From Membranihabitans marinus (GTDB lineage: Bacteria; Bacteroidota; Bacteroidia; Chitinophagales; Saprospiraceae): a stretch of DNA of 64,000 nt. Under the pieces are notes generated by a model. It saw nothing but the letters and a program-made list of their open reading frames with translations. It ran no database searches and was not told the origin of the DNA. Shown in pieces: positions 1 to 9,335 of the stretch; within the stretch, counting starts at the first letter, position 1; the number at the start of each line of letters is the position of its first letter. Location: assembly GCF_021729155.1 (NCBI RefSeq), contig NZ_JAJQYA010000016.1:1-64000 (forward strand), in the 5' to 3' direction. Both the position numbers and the translations under genes were made by a program.

Positions 1-479
1 TGTTAATCCAAGTCTTTTCAAATTTTGATCTCTTTCTATTTCAATTTGATAAGCAAGTTTAGGATTTAAATCGACCTATGAATCTATTATGGAATTATTA
101 ATTAAAACCGTAAGCTTTTTGTAGGATGAGTCAAGATGATAATAGCAATATATTATTGGTTGATTATTACTAATAATGGTTTTGTTTGAAATTGTTGAGA
201 TACAGTAGAGTCGCACTACTAGTGCGGCTTGGTCAGGAAGTTAAATGATTGATTTGGCGGGTTTTTTGCTTCATCTGCCTTCAAGAACTGAAGTGTGGTA
301 TATTATCTATCCGTGAAATTTTAGATAAAGATATGCAGGCAAAAAGTGTGACAAATCTAGGTTCATATCTATTGTTTTCCGAGTGATTGCCCCGTACATT
401 GTATGCGATTAACCATTAACCGTGGCGACCAATGAGAAAGTTTGGCGGATGAGTAAATCATAATCTCAATTTACCGGAA
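1..479. other. Intergenic region at left edge
   Basis: No convincing gene was found. A short minus-strand open frame (about positions 1-75) runs off the left edge without a visible start codon and could be the first part of a gene or a remnant. A REP-like hairpin lies at 205-230. The rest is AT-rich with no recognisable RNA gene. Confidence 0.5.
205..230 (-). repeat. REP-like hairpin, copy 1
   Basis: Read on the minus strand this begins AAGCCGCA and ends CTCTAC. Its 8-base arms pair with one mismatch around a 3-base loop. The same outer words and a similar hairpin recur on the plus strand at 22923-22947, so this looks like a small dispersed palindromic repeat and not a gene-specific terminator. 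Only two copies are visible in the window. Confidence 0.5.
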
Positions 480-860
480 TTACCCTTTTTCAATAACGTG
501 GGTAATCCACCAAACATTGCCAAAGGCATCCAAAACGCCTCCACTGCGACCATAGGGTTGATTTTGAACTTCCATAATGGGTTGGGCACCAGCATTGACT
601 GCTTTGATAAATGAAGCATCGGCATCGTCGACATAGATAAATAATCCCGAGTTCATAGGCGGAAAGCGATCGCTAGCTTCCGATATCATTAGGGTGTTAT
701 CACCTATTTTGTATTCAGCATGCATGACGGTTCCATCTTCTCGTTGGTGATTATTTAGCAATTCCCCTTGAAAGACGGTTTCCAAAAAAGTCAAAAAATC
801 TTTCGCATTTTTAACAATTAGATAGGGCATTATTGTTTGATGATTGGTGGGAAGAGTCAT
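480..860 (-). CDS. VOC family protein (PhnB/glyoxalase-like)
   Basis: This 126-residue protein has the beta-alpha-beta-beta-beta layout of the vicinal oxygen chelate superfamily, closest in style to the PhnB-like branch. It begins with a PYLIVKNA strand, has a central AEYKIGDNTLMISEAS segment, and ends with a GGVLDAFGNVWWITH strand typical of the second half. Such proteins bind a small molecule, often through a metal; the substrate cannot be read from sequence. The frame stays open upstream to a TTG at 893, but the ATG at 860 is preferred because it gives the usual N-terminus. It lies downstream of and on the opposite strand from nothing obvious, so context does not help. It is probably cytoplasmic, as no signal peptide is present. 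Confidence 0.8.
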   Translation of the reverse strand: MTLPTNHQTIMPYLIVKNAKDFLTFLETVFQGELLNNHQREDGTVMHAEYKIGDNTLMISEASDRFPPMNSGLFIYVDDADASFIKAVNAGAQPIMEVQNQPYGRSGGVLDAFGNVWWITHVIEKG

Positions 861-930
861 ATTTATATGTTTTTGTAGTTTGTAAAAAATCAAAGGGAAT
901 TCATAGTTATATAGTTAACGAAGATTTAGA

Positions 931-3312
931 TTAAAATCTTTTTTGCCCAGAAAATTCCATCGCTTCCCCTTTGCCAAATCCATAACTAACACCGAAGGTA
1001 ACAAAGCGACCAGTGGTTCGTCTATTGGTCAGAATAAAATTACTTTGTTCGGTAATGCTTTCGTTTCTGCGAGAGGCAAAAACATCTCTTACACTTAGGT
1101 TAAGAATGGCTTTGCCTTTTAAGATCTTCTTCCTAATCCCCAAATCCATGTATGCATTGCTTTTTACTTTTTGCTGAACCGTTTGGTATTTGGAGCCATA
1201 ATTTCCAGCCAACTCAAGGTCAATTTCGGCAGGCAACTTAAATTTAGTCATTAATTTACTCATCCATTTGTCGCCGAAAAAATCAAATTGATCTTCGTTA
1301 AACTGCCCTGTTCTATTGAAATAATTGTAGTTGAAGTCCGCGGTAAATGAAGCCCATTTCAATGGACTGTACTTGGCATTTAATTCTAAGCCTGTGGTTT
1401 TACTTTGCCCCACGTTGTCGGGATAGGTATAGCTTATATTGTCTTCCGAGCGGACAACTCGTTCAATGACATCGCTGGTGTATCTGTAATAGACTCCAAA
1501 ATTAAGAGATATTTTTTCCTGAACCGAGATGGCCGTAACTTCATAGGAATCGGTAAACTCAGGTTGTAGGTTGGGATTTCCCGTAAATATGTTGTAATCA
1601 TCTACAGGATTGGTAAACGGATTTAAATCCCATAATCCAGGTCTAAATATTCTACTCGAATACCCTGCTTGTACGGAATATTTTTCTGATATTTTGTACG
1701 AAGTATGTACACTGGGGAATAAATTAGAGTAATTCTGGTGGTTTTTATTGCCGTTGTTAATCAACTGGGTATGAAGATCGGTATTCTCAAATCGAAGCCC
1801 CAATTTCAAGCCCCACTTATTTTTTTCATATGCACCTGTACCGTAAATGCCCAATACATTTTGTTGATATTCAAATTGATTGGAGACATTGAAATCTGTT
1901 ATCCATTCGTCGTTTATCAAGTCTTGGGTTGAAAAGTCATTGGAAATATCATTGATCACATATTGACTTCCTGTTTCCAAGGTGAATTCGTTATTGAAGG
2001 GCTGGGTGTAGTCCAATTTAAAGGTGTAATTGGCTGATCGATAATCGGTATGAATTTTTTCCTCACCGTTTCTATCGCTGCCACTAAGAGTGGAATTATT
2101 GTAATTGGCAAATTGATCTTTGCCAAAATAGGAGCCGAGTCCACTAAACAGTAGAAAATGATCTTCATTACTGTTAAATTCTTTTTTGTATTGCAATTCA
2201 TATTGCCATTTTGGATTTTCCGCTGTGGTGGATTCTTCACGCTTCCACATGTCAATCAAAGAGGAAGTAGGAGAGGGCGAAAAATGATATAGAAGGTCAG
2301 AGTTGGCATCTTCATCTTCGAAAGCAAAATGGCCAGTAAGTGTCAATACTTGACTGTTGTCGATATGGTAGTCTGTACCCAATACGAGGTTGAAGAATTT
2401 TTCATTTTTTTCTGTTTCCCCGTCCAGACTCAATTCGGATAGACTAATCAAATTGCGATTTAAGGTTGATATTTCTCGCGGCATGGAGCGCTTTCCGATA
2501 CCTAATTGTCCAAAAAGATTAAATTTTTCTGTGCGATTATTAAGACTGAGACCTAGACTGTGGTTGGTTGGAACTCCGGTGTTGATGGTTGCAGATCCAT
2601 TAAGACCTCTTTTTTCATCCTTTTTTAAAACGATGTTGATAATGCCAGAAGTACCTTCAGCCTCATATTTGGCTGAGGGATTGGTGATGACTTCTATTTT
2701 TTCTATCATATCAGAAGTAATAGTGCCCAGTGCAGATCCGTCACCCGTAGTGAGCACTGATGGTTTACCGTTGATTAATATTTGCACTCCCTGACTCCCT
2801 CGCAAACTGATCTGTCCCTCAATACTAACATTGACAGAAGGCACATTATTGAGCACTTCCAATGCACTTACCCCAGTATTGCCAATATCTTGGCCAACAT
2901 TAAATACCCGTTTGTCGAGTTTGAATTCGGAATAAGATTTGTCGCCTTGTACGACTATTTCTGCTAATTGCTGATGATCTTCCATGAGTTGGATGGTTCC
3001 CAATTGGATATTGCCCTTAGATTGGGAGAAATCTTTAATCTCAAGAGTTTTGAATCCTATAAAACTGATTTGAATTACAATATCTTCACTGGGGGAGGAG
3101 AGAGAAAACCGTCCATCAGTATCGGTAGTGGTTCCGGTTAATAAACTTTGATCTGTCGCCGAAAGCAGGGATACGGTTGCAAATTCTATTGGATTGTCAT
3201 AATATACTACTTGGCCGGTAATCACAATATTGTCGTTGTTTTGCCCAAATAGTGATCCAGATAAAGAGATTAAGACTATGGTGAGGCAGATAATATGTCT
3301 ACTAATTTTCAT
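931..3312 (-). CDS. TonB-dependent receptor-like outer-membrane beta-barrel protein
   Basis: This 793-residue outer-membrane protein has an ATG start and a clear signal peptide (residues 1-23, ending SLFG before Q). Residues about 30-110 form a carboxypeptidase-regulatory-like beta-sandwich (GQVVYYDNPIEFATVSLL, then a DGRFSL turn). Residues about 130-230 form the plug, with GTSGIINIVLKK near its end. The remainder is a beta-barrel of the outer membrane protein beta-barrel family (PF14905-like). The family takes up or binds unknown ligands at the cell surface; no SusD partner is adjacent, so a SusC-type glycan transporter is unlikely. It stands alone on the minus strand. The C-terminus MEFSGQKRF lacks the terminal aromatic of many barrels except for the final F. 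Confidence 0.9.
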   Translation of the reverse strand: MKISRHIICLTIVLISLSGSLFGQNNDNIVITGQVVYYDNPIEFATVSLLSATDQSLLTGTTTDTDGRFSLSSPSEDIVIQISFIGFKTLEIKDFSQSKGNIQLGTIQLMEDHQQLAEIVVQGDKSYSEFKLDKRVFNVGQDIGNTGVSALEVLNNVPSVNVSIEGQISLRGSQGVQILINGKPSVLTTGDGSALGTITSDMIEKIEVITNPSAKYEAEGTSGIINIVLKKDEKRGLNGSATINTGVPTNHSLGLSLNNRTEKFNLFGQLGIGKRSMPREISTLNRNLISLSELSLDGETEKNEKFFNLVLGTDYHIDNSQVLTLTGHFAFEDEDANSDLLYHFSPSPTSSLIDMWKREESTTAENPKWQYELQYKKEFNSNEDHFLLFSGLGSYFGKDQFANYNNSTLSGSDRNGEEKIHTDYRSANYTFKLDYTQPFNNEFTLETGSQYVINDISNDFSTQDLINDEWITDFNVSNQFEYQQNVLGIYGTGAYEKNKWGLKLGLRFENTDLHTQLINNGNKNHQNYSNLFPSVHTSYKISEKYSVQAGYSSRIFRPGLWDLNPFTNPVDDYNIFTGNPNLQPEFTDSYEVTAISVQEKISLNFGVYYRYTSDVIERVVRSEDNISYTYPDNVGQSKTTGLELNAKYSPLKWASFTADFNYNYFNRTGQFNEDQFDFFGDKWMSKLMTKFKLPAEIDLELAGNYGSKYQTVQQKVKSNAYMDLGIRKKILKGKAILNLSVRDVFASRRNESITEQSNFILTNRRTTGRFVTFGVSYGFGKGEAMEFSGQKRF

Positions 3313-3554
3313 AAAATATTATTTTGCTAAAATCAATTGATCCTGTGGTGAAATTACATAAAATATTGAATGAATATTTATTTAATTGTGGATATGTATG
3401 AGGTTATCTCACTTAACTTATAATGTCCGACTATAAGTTTGATTAGATTATAGATCGTTCAATTTAAATTAAGAAAAATAATAGGTAAATGATCTTAATA
3501 TATTGAAACTATGCTGGATAGAAATTAGGAGTTGAAAAGAGAATAGTATGTAAT

Positions 3555-4166
3555 TCAAAAAATGATTATTCGGTTATTGTCTGAATATTTCGCATGGAGT
3601 AGATGTAATGTGTTGTTATATAGTGTTTTAGGGGGGGTGTTGGTCAGAGTGTTTTTAAATGCTCTAAATTCAATCCCAAATTTACTGCCCCATTCAAACT
3701 TCCTGATTGATTTGTCGACATAAAACTCTCCCTCACTTCTATCGTCAATAAATCTTGCCCTAGTGTTATTGATATGATAGTATAATTTATACGGAAGATT
3801 CCTACCCCCATAAATGCCCATAAAAACAGTAAATTTACGACCTAAGTTATAATAAGTGGTGAGTGGAATGGATACTTGATAATATTGATATTTAAAATAT
3901 GCTCTGAAGTCAGGATATTTTTCACCATTTTCTCCGCCTTTATTTTGGAAATAGAGGCCTGAAACCAATCCCCATTTATTATATCTGACAATGTCGGTAT
4001 GTATACCTAGTGAATAACCAATGATTCTACTATTCTCATAACTAGAGAGGTAGGTATAACCACCGCCTAACTAAATCCCTGCTCGATTTTTCAGGCTTTG
4101 TCCCAGACTGGTATTCAGAAGGAATAAGGAGGAAATTAGGATGAAGGTGATGTGTTTACTAGTCAT
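3555..4166 (-). pseudogene. Degenerate copy of the adjacent outer-membrane beta-barrel gene
   Basis: Starting at the ATG at 4166, the frame encodes a signal peptide (MTSKHITFILISSLFLLNTS, cut near LGQ) and then meets an in-frame TAG at codon 32 (4071-4073). Beyond it the same frame stays open and is clearly homologous to the intact gene at 4188-4901: YTYLSSYENSR matches YSYLTNYENSR, and FQNKGGEN is identical. Similarity decays after FRAFKN, next to a run of seven G on the plus strand near 3631-3637, and the product is shorter than its paralogue at the C-terminus. This is best read as a tandem duplicate inactivated by a nonsense mutation, with a possible slip in the G run. Restart from a downstream codon could give a 137-residue fragment without a signal peptide. 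Confidence 0.85.
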
Positions 4167-4187
4167 TTGATCTATGTTTATATGTGA

Positions 4188-4901
4188 TTAATATTTAAAT
4201 AAATCCACTTTTACTGCTAAGCAATAGAAAGCATTTTTTGAATTTTTCATTTTGTGGTCCAATAAGCGTTTAAAAGGAAGGTTTAGGTCGACGGCATTTT
4301 TATCGGTTAATATCAGATAGTTAGAACTTGGTTGATCGATATAAAATGGCAGAAAGGCATGGGATATGGTTAATTCAAGGGAGAAATTTTTAAAAGGAGT
4401 AAATTCCAATCCGATTTTACTGCCGTTCTCCAATTTTCTAATTTCACGATGACCGTCAAAGTCCTTGTCATTGGGCTGGGATATAAACTTTATAATGTCG
4501 GATTCCATATCGTATTGCATTTTGTGAGGAATATTCCATCCGCAGTAAATACCTGCCTGTAAGATCAATTTTTTGCCGAGGCGATAAAAAAGGATAACGG
4601 GAACTGAATATTGATAATATTGGTAAGTAATGACTACTTCACGATCTTGGTATGATTCAATATTTTCTCCACCTTTGTTTTGAAAGAAAATTCCGGTATA
4701 CAAACCCCAATCATCAAATTTTAATACATCAGTTTGCAAGCCTGTGGAATATGTATACATTCGGCTATTTTCATAATTCGTTAGATAGCTATATGCTGGT
4801 CCAATACTTAGACTAATACGATGTTCATTGGTTTGACCCTCTATCTTGGTTGTACAACAAAACCAAAACAACAGATGAAGGACTTTAATCACTGTTTTCA
4901 T
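4188..4901 (-). CDS. Outer-membrane beta-barrel protein (PorT/OmpW-like size class)
   Basis: This 237-residue protein has an ATG start and a signal peptide (about 1-22, ending KIEG before Q). It has alternating beta-strand segments of a small barrel: SLSIGPAYSYLTNYEN, STGLQTDVLKFDDWGLYTG, YQYYQYSVPVILFYRLGKK, LILQAGIYCGWNIP and a final aromatic strand YCLAVKVDLFKY. The arrangement resembles the PorT-like/outer membrane beta-barrel domain proteins common in Bacteroidota, 200-250 residues long. Function is not known; many are of unknown role in the envelope. It is the intact member of a tandem pair, and the copy just downstream on the same strand is a pseudogene. The 5' region (4902-5575) is long and contains palindromes. 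Confidence 0.75.
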   Translation of the reverse strand: MKTVIKVLHLLFWFCCTTKIEGQTNEHRISLSIGPAYSYLTNYENSRMYTYSTGLQTDVLKFDDWGLYTGIFFQNKGGENIESYQDREVVITYQYYQYSVPVILFYRLGKKLILQAGIYCGWNIPHKMQYDMESDIIKFISQPNDKDFDGHREIRKLENGSKIGLEFTPFKNFSLELTISHAFLPFYIDQPSSNYLILTDKNAVDLNLPFKRLLDHKMKNSKNAFYCLAVKVDLFKY

Positions 4902-5575
4902 TAGGATCTTGGTTAATTAGCAAATACATGATTATGCACTCTTAGGGATATAGCTAATTAATCTTAGAAATTACTTTTCTTTAAACTCTTATCGAGATAA
5001 AAAGTAATCCAGGGGTTGGGCTTTTTTACGCTGAAAATTTTGAAAGGATTATCTCCTATTCTACTTTATGATGTTTAAAAAAAAACAACGTATTGATAGA
5101 TCTTTTATTCTACTATTTAGACTTGAATAAAGTATTGAAGTCACTTTGTATTATGTTAAAGTATACCGCAAAATATGGATAAATAGGTAGCTGGTGAAAA
5201 TTTAAAATCTGTTATTTGCACTTCATCAGAAGCTTATGATGAAGTATTGATTGAATTATTTTAATTTAAAATAATTCAATAAGATTATTGGGGTTAGAGG
5301 TGACTGGAGACATGGAACAGAACCTGAATGGGAAATATGGAATGAAAGGATTTTTTATTTCGTATAAATTAATATTATGCAACTGTTTTTGCTTGGTTTT
5401 ATAAATGTATTTTAAGGAGGTTGGTTTAGTAATTGGCTAGTACTGACCATATTTTGTAAATTTTTTATAAATTACACTACCTAAGTAATGTAAATTTATT
5501 GATGATAAGATGATCGTCTGATGGCTAACTGTATTTATTGGTCGATTCAGAGGATTATATTTTAAAATTACTATA
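4902..5575. other. 674-bp divergent intergenic region
   Basis: Separates a minus-strand barrel gene from the plus-strand sugar-oxidation locus, so it should hold promoters in both directions. No ORF is convincing. Two adjacent inverted repeats at 5221-5244 and 5251-5279 are the only structured parts seen. No match to the full Bacteroidota promoter consensus was found by eye. Confidence 0.5.
5221..5279. repeat. Two adjacent inverted repeats
   Basis: The first (5221-5244) has perfect 8-base arms CTTCATCA/TGATGAAG around an 8-base loop. The second (5251-5279) is a perfect palindrome with 14-base arms, TTGAATTATTTTAA and its complement, around one central T. Position about 300 bp upstream of the first gene of the plus-strand locus would suit an operator or a terminator, but no T-run follows either stem. 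Confidence 0.6.
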
Positions 5576-6913
5576 ATGAAAAAAAGAGACTTTTTAAAAA
5601 GTACTGCTGCGCTGGGATTATCAGCGATGTTGCCAACATCAATGTGGGCGCAAACAAGAAATGGTAGATTGCGAACCGCTCATATTGGAGTAAGCAATAT
5701 GGGAGGTGAAGATCTCAAGGCGATTTCATCTCATAAATCTGTAGACGTAGTTGCTTTGTGTGATGTGGATTCCAATGCTTTGGCCGCCGCTAAAAAATTG
5801 CATCCAAGAGCCAAGACTTATGCAGATTATAGAGTGATGTTAAATGAGATGCAAAATCAAATAGATGCAGTAATCGTCTCTACTCCAGATCATACCCATG
5901 CTCCAGCATCTATGTTGGCCATGGAAAAAGGTAAGCCGGTATATTGTCAAAAGCCTTTAACTCATCATGTTGCTGAAGCGAGAGCCATGAATAAAATGGC
6001 CAAAGAAAAAAATCTTGTAACTCAAATGGGGATACAAGTTCACTCGTTTTACGATTATAAATTGGCGACCTTATTGATTCAATCAGGCATCATCGGAAAG
6101 GTAAGTACAGTGCGGGCTTGGTCTCCCAAAAACTGGGGATATGATGGACCGGAACCCACTGGTTCAGATCCAGTTCCAGAAAACCTCGACTGGAATCTTT
6201 GGTTAGGTACTTCTGCTGAAAGACCGTACAAGGAAGGATATTACCATCCAGGTAATTGGAGAAAATTGTTAGACTATGGATGTGGAACCCTGGGGGATAT
6301 GGGCGTACACATCTTTGACACCCCGTACAATGCATTGGCATTGGACGTGCCCCGTACCATTAAAAATAAATGTAGAAAACCCAATGGCTATGGATTTCCA
6401 GAGCACAATACAGTAACCTATAAGTTTCCACAAACACCGTATACCACTAAGACATTGAAATGGGTGTGGTATGATGGGGAAGGAGCACCGAAGGATCACA
6501 AACAGCTTCGATTACCCAATGATGAAGAATTGCCCAGCCAAGGAGCCATGTTTATAGGAGAAAAAGGTCGTCTATTGCTTCCTCATTTTATGGAATTGCC
6601 TCGTCTGATAGTAAAAGGAGAATACAAGGAATTGGATTTGTCCATCATTAAAGACCAATCTGCAATTGGCGAACCCGTAAGAAACTATGCATCGGAAGGT
6701 AAAAAACACTACCATCAGTTTGTGGATGCATGTTTGGGTAAGGACGAGTGCAGTGCGCCATTTTCCTATGCCTCTCGATTGACAGAAACCATTCTATTGG
6801 GTGTGATTGCCGGACGATTCCCCAACAAAACCTTGCACTGGGATAGTGCAGCCGCAAGATTTTCAGAGGAAGAAGCCAATCAGTTTTTGGATGCCCCTTA
6901 TAGAGACTTTTAA
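5576..6913 (+). CDS. Secreted Gfo/Idh/MocA family oxidoreductase
   Basis: This 445-residue NAD(P)-dependent dehydrogenase-fold protein has a Tat-like leader (KKRDFLKSTAALGLSAMLP, cut near MWA-Q), so it is probably exported folded with its cofactor. The Rossmann domain follows: IGVSNMGGED at about 37-46 is the dinucleotide loop, CDVD at 62-65 follows the second strand, and QKP at 125-127 replaces the usual EKP with the lysine kept. The C-terminal substrate domain has GDMGVHIFD (240-248) with the Asp/His pair usual for these enzymes. The family oxidises or reduces sugars and polyols, or removes groups from glycosides; the substrate is unknown. It is the first gene of a plus-strand locus and is closed by a strong terminator at 6951. 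Confidence 0.92.
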   Translation: MKKRDFLKSTAALGLSAMLPTSMWAQTRNGRLRTAHIGVSNMGGEDLKAISSHKSVDVVALCDVDSNALAAAKKLHPRAKTYADYRVMLNEMQNQIDAVIVSTPDHTHAPASMLAMEKGKPVYCQKPLTHHVAEARAMNKMAKEKNLVTQMGIQVHSFYDYKLATLLIQSGIIGKVSTVRAWSPKNWGYDGPEPTGSDPVPENLDWNLWLGTSAERPYKEGYYHPGNWRKLLDYGCGTLGDMGVHIFDTPYNALALDVPRTIKNKCRKPNGYGFPEHNTVTYKFPQTPYTTKTLKWVWYDGEGAPKDHKQLRLPNDEELPSQGAMFIGEKGRLLLPHFMELPRLIVKGEYKELDLSIIKDQSAIGEPVRNYASEGKKHYHQFVDACLGKDECSAPFSYASRLTETILLGVIAGRFPNKTLHWDSAAARFSEEEANQFLDAPYRDF

Positions 6914-6950
6914 TACGGTTTAAATTAAAGTAATACAAAAGTTTAATATT

Positions 6951-6990
6951 GAAAAGTCCATGGTATTTTTGCCATGGACTTTTCATTTTT
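6951..6990 (+). terminator. Intrinsic terminator after the first Gfo/Idh/MocA gene
   Basis: Perfect 13-base arms (GAAAAGTCCATGG and its complement) enclose an 8-base loop, followed by ATTTTT. It lies 37 bases after the stop codon and separates the first dehydrogenase from the next gene. Confidence 0.85.
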
Positions 6991-7083
6991 GTATATTTCT
7001 CCTTTGGTTTAGCTTTTCATTTTATATATTTAACCATTGTCTTTTAAAGGGCTAAATATTATTATTATAAAACAATACAGAGT

Positions 7084-7716
7084 ATGAGATTGATGCGATT
7101 ATTATTTACCATTTCTTTATCAGTAGTTTTTTTGACTAGTGGATGGACACAGTATAGACCAGAGCGAGTGTTTAGAGAAGATTTTAAAGAAACTCCAGCC
7201 GAAATTCCCATCACTCAAGACCATATCGTTCAGGAGGATGTAGTTTTAGCTCTTCACGGACCGGGTAAGGATGTTATAAAAAAGAGCAATCACGAAAAGC
7301 CAGTAGATGATCCATTTTATGTATGGTCGGGTTTATGTGAAGGGAATTGGGCAGTTAGTTTGTCTCACAAAGAATATATGGTCGATCTCAGTAAATATGG
7401 AAAAATAAAATGGAGGTCAAAGCAAACCGGATTTCGACAATTGAGATTAATTCTTCAGTTGGCCGATGGCAGTTGGATAATTAGTGAGCAAAGTGATGGT
7501 CCATCTACAGATTGGCGTGAAGTAGAATGGAATATTTCCGATATTCAATGGTGGACCTTGGATATTGACAAAGTGGTTGAAAAAAAGCCAGCAAAGGATG
7601 TTGATTTGTCCAAAGTAGTAGCAGTAGGATGGACAGATTTGATGATAGGAGGCGGTAGTCCAGCTAGTTCTCGATTGGATTGGATAGAAATTTATGGCTT
7701 CCCAATAGAGAAGTAA
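7084..7716 (+). CDS. Secreted protein of unknown function (carbohydrate-binding-like fold)
   Basis: This 210-residue protein has a signal peptide (about 1-22, ending SGWT before Q). The mature part is rich in Trp and beta-strand segments (WSGLCEGNWAVSLS, YGKIKWRSKQTGFRQLRLIL, DWREVEWNISDIQWWTLD, SRLDWIEIYGFP), a pattern seen in galactose-binding-like beta-sandwiches that recognise sugars. No catalytic motif is recognised and no family name can be given with confidence. It sits between a secreted Gfo/Idh/MocA enzyme and a VOC protein, so a role in binding or processing a sugar in the periplasm is a reasonable guess. The start could also be the Met at codon 4. Whether it has its own promoter is not clear from sequence. 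Confidence 0.75.
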   Translation: MRLMRLLFTISLSVVFLTSGWTQYRPERVFREDFKETPAEIPITQDHIVQEDVVLALHGPGKDVIKKSNHEKPVDDPFYVWSGLCEGNWAVSLSHKEYMVDLSKYGKIKWRSKQTGFRQLRLILQLADGSWIISEQSDGPSTDWREVEWNISDIQWWTLDIDKVVEKKPAKDVDLSKVVAVGWTDLMIGGGSPASSRLDWIEIYGFPIEK

Positions 7717-7902
7717 AGATTTCATCTTTATTGCGCTATAAATGATTGTGTAAGCTTACTCTATGTGATCCTTTCATTGTCGGTAGCAATTGATGAAGAT
7801 TGCCTGATTCTATATTTTTGTAATAAAATACAAATTTTATTATTTTTTGAAATATAATTTTTGAATTTTTTTTATATTGAAAAATAACTAAAATTCAAAA
7901 TT

Positions 7903-8274
7903 ATGAAATTAGGTGCGTTTTCTGTCAGTCTTAGTGTCAAGGATCTTCAGGTTTCCAAAGCATTCTATGAAAAACTAGGATTTGTAGTATTTGCTGGAAA
8001 TATGGAAAGCCATTATTTGATTATGAAAAACGAAACGACCTTAATTGGACTGTTTCAAGGTATGTTCGACAACAATATTCTTACTTTTAATCCCGGTTGG
8101 AATGAGGAGGCCCATGAGTTGGAAGAATACGATGATGTTCGATGGATTCAAAAGCAATTAAAAAAAGAGGGATTAGAAATCCTTAACGAGGCAGATGAAA
8201 ATTCCACCGGTCCGGCTAGTTTTGTTGTAGTAGATCCAGATGGCAATGCTATTTTGATTGATCAGCATGTTTAG
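7903..8274 (+). CDS. VOC family protein (glyoxalase-like)
   Basis: This 123-residue cytoplasmic protein has the vicinal oxygen chelate fold. The N-terminal SVSLSVKDLQVSKAFYEKLG is the classic first module, and FVVVDPDGNAILIDQ the last strand of the second. The usual metal-binding His/Glu set is not obvious, so it may bind a ligand without metal or act as a resistance or binding protein. There is no signal peptide, unlike most of the surrounding locus, and it may be unrelated to the sugar genes. It has a separate AT-rich upstream region of about 190 bp. It is the second VOC protein in the window but is not close to the first at 480-860. Confidence 0.88.
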   Translation: MKLGAFSVSLSVKDLQVSKAFYEKLGFVVFAGNMESHYLIMKNETTLIGLFQGMFDNNILTFNPGWNEEAHELEEYDDVRWIQKQLKKEGLEILNEADENSTGPASFVVVDPDGNAILIDQHV

Positions 8275-8546
8275 CTAACCAGATGGCCAACAGTTTGTTT
8301 TGTTCATGATTAGCAATTTCATTTTTTAGAAATGGATCTTTCAATAGATAATATTATGGAATAGATAAGATCTTTCTATAATAATAGGTGTTGACCTTAT
8401 AATCTATGTCTTCCATTATTGAATGGAAGTAAGAATGTAATTGTAAATCATTTCATAGTTCATCGTGATTTTTATGGTGAAAAACAAAAAATAATTTAAT
8501 TTGCACTTGGATACATTCGAACATACTAAACAAAAACTTTTATAAA

Positions 8547-9335
8547 ATGATTAAATACCTGCCTGCTGTTTTATGCCTTTTTATTGCAGTATTAATTCAA
8601 AGTCCGCAGTGTTATAGCCAATCCGAACAAGAACGTGACTGGTTTGAATTGCGAATATATCATGTAGATAAAATCGATCAGATTAATGCCGTTGAAAAGT
8701 ATTTGGAGAAAACCCTTTTGCCCGCATTTCACTCTGCCGGTGTCGATGAGGTAGGTGTCTTTAAACCTGTGCCAACGAGCCCAGACTTTGGGAAAAAAAT
8801 ATACGTTTTTATCCCCTATAATAATTATGAAGATTTTATTAAAATCCCAAGGTGGATCCAGGAGAGTAAACGATACCATCGCAAGGGAAAAGATTATTTG
8901 ACTGCACCCCATGATAAACCACCTTTCAATAGAGTGGAAAAGATATTGATGAAAGCTTTTGACGGGATGCCAAAGTATCAGCCTTCACAGTTAGATGTGG
9001 ATCCTCAAAAACGAGTATATGAACTGCGCAGTTATGAAAGTCCTACCGAATATTTGGGTGATAACAAGATTAAAATGTTCAATGAAGGTGAAATAGATAT
9101 ATTTGATCGACTGGGATTTAATGCTATCTTTTATGGAGAAGTGGTTATCGGACCTAAGACGCCGAACTTGATGTATATGACTACTTTTGCCAGTCCTGAA
9201 GCCCAAGCCGAACACTGGGATGCATTCAGAAAAGATCCTGAATGGTTGAAATTAAAGGTGAAGCCCGAGTTTCAAGACAACGTATCTCATATCGACAAAA
9301 TAATCTTATATCCTACAAAATACTCTGATTTATAG
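8547..9335 (+). CDS. Secreted NIPSNAP family protein
   Basis: This 262-residue protein has a signal peptide (1-24, ending QCYS before Q) and two NIPSNAP-type ferredoxin-like (dimeric alpha/beta-barrel) modules. The first starts WFELRIYHVD (about residue 32), the second RVYELRSYESP (about residue 157), and each is followed by helices and a strand. NIPSNAP proteins have no settled biochemical activity; bacterial secreted versions are often found near sugar-oxidation and haem genes, as here. The gene stands alone with a strong terminator at 9409. The second module contains FNAIFYGEVVIGPKTPNLMY, which is the most conserved part of the family. Confidence 0.88.
   Translation: MIKYLPAVLCLFIAVLIQSPQCYSQSEQERDWFELRIYHVDKIDQINAVEKYLEKTLLPAFHSAGVDEVGVFKPVPTSPDFGKKIYVFIPYNNYEDFIKIPRWIQESKRYHRKGKDYLTAPHDKPPFNRVEKILMKAFDGMPKYQPSQLDVDPQKRVYELRSYESPTEYLGDNKIKMFNEGEIDIFDRLGFNAIFYGEVVIGPKTPNLMYMTTFASPEAQAEHWDAFRKDPEWLKLKVKPEFQDNVSHIDKIILYPTKYSDL

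Noticed and set aside
1-78. Minus-strand open frame reading VDLNPKLAYQIEIERDQ off the left edge
   Set aside because: It has a coding look, but only about 25 codons are visible, there is no start codon, and a stop precedes it; too little to call a gene.
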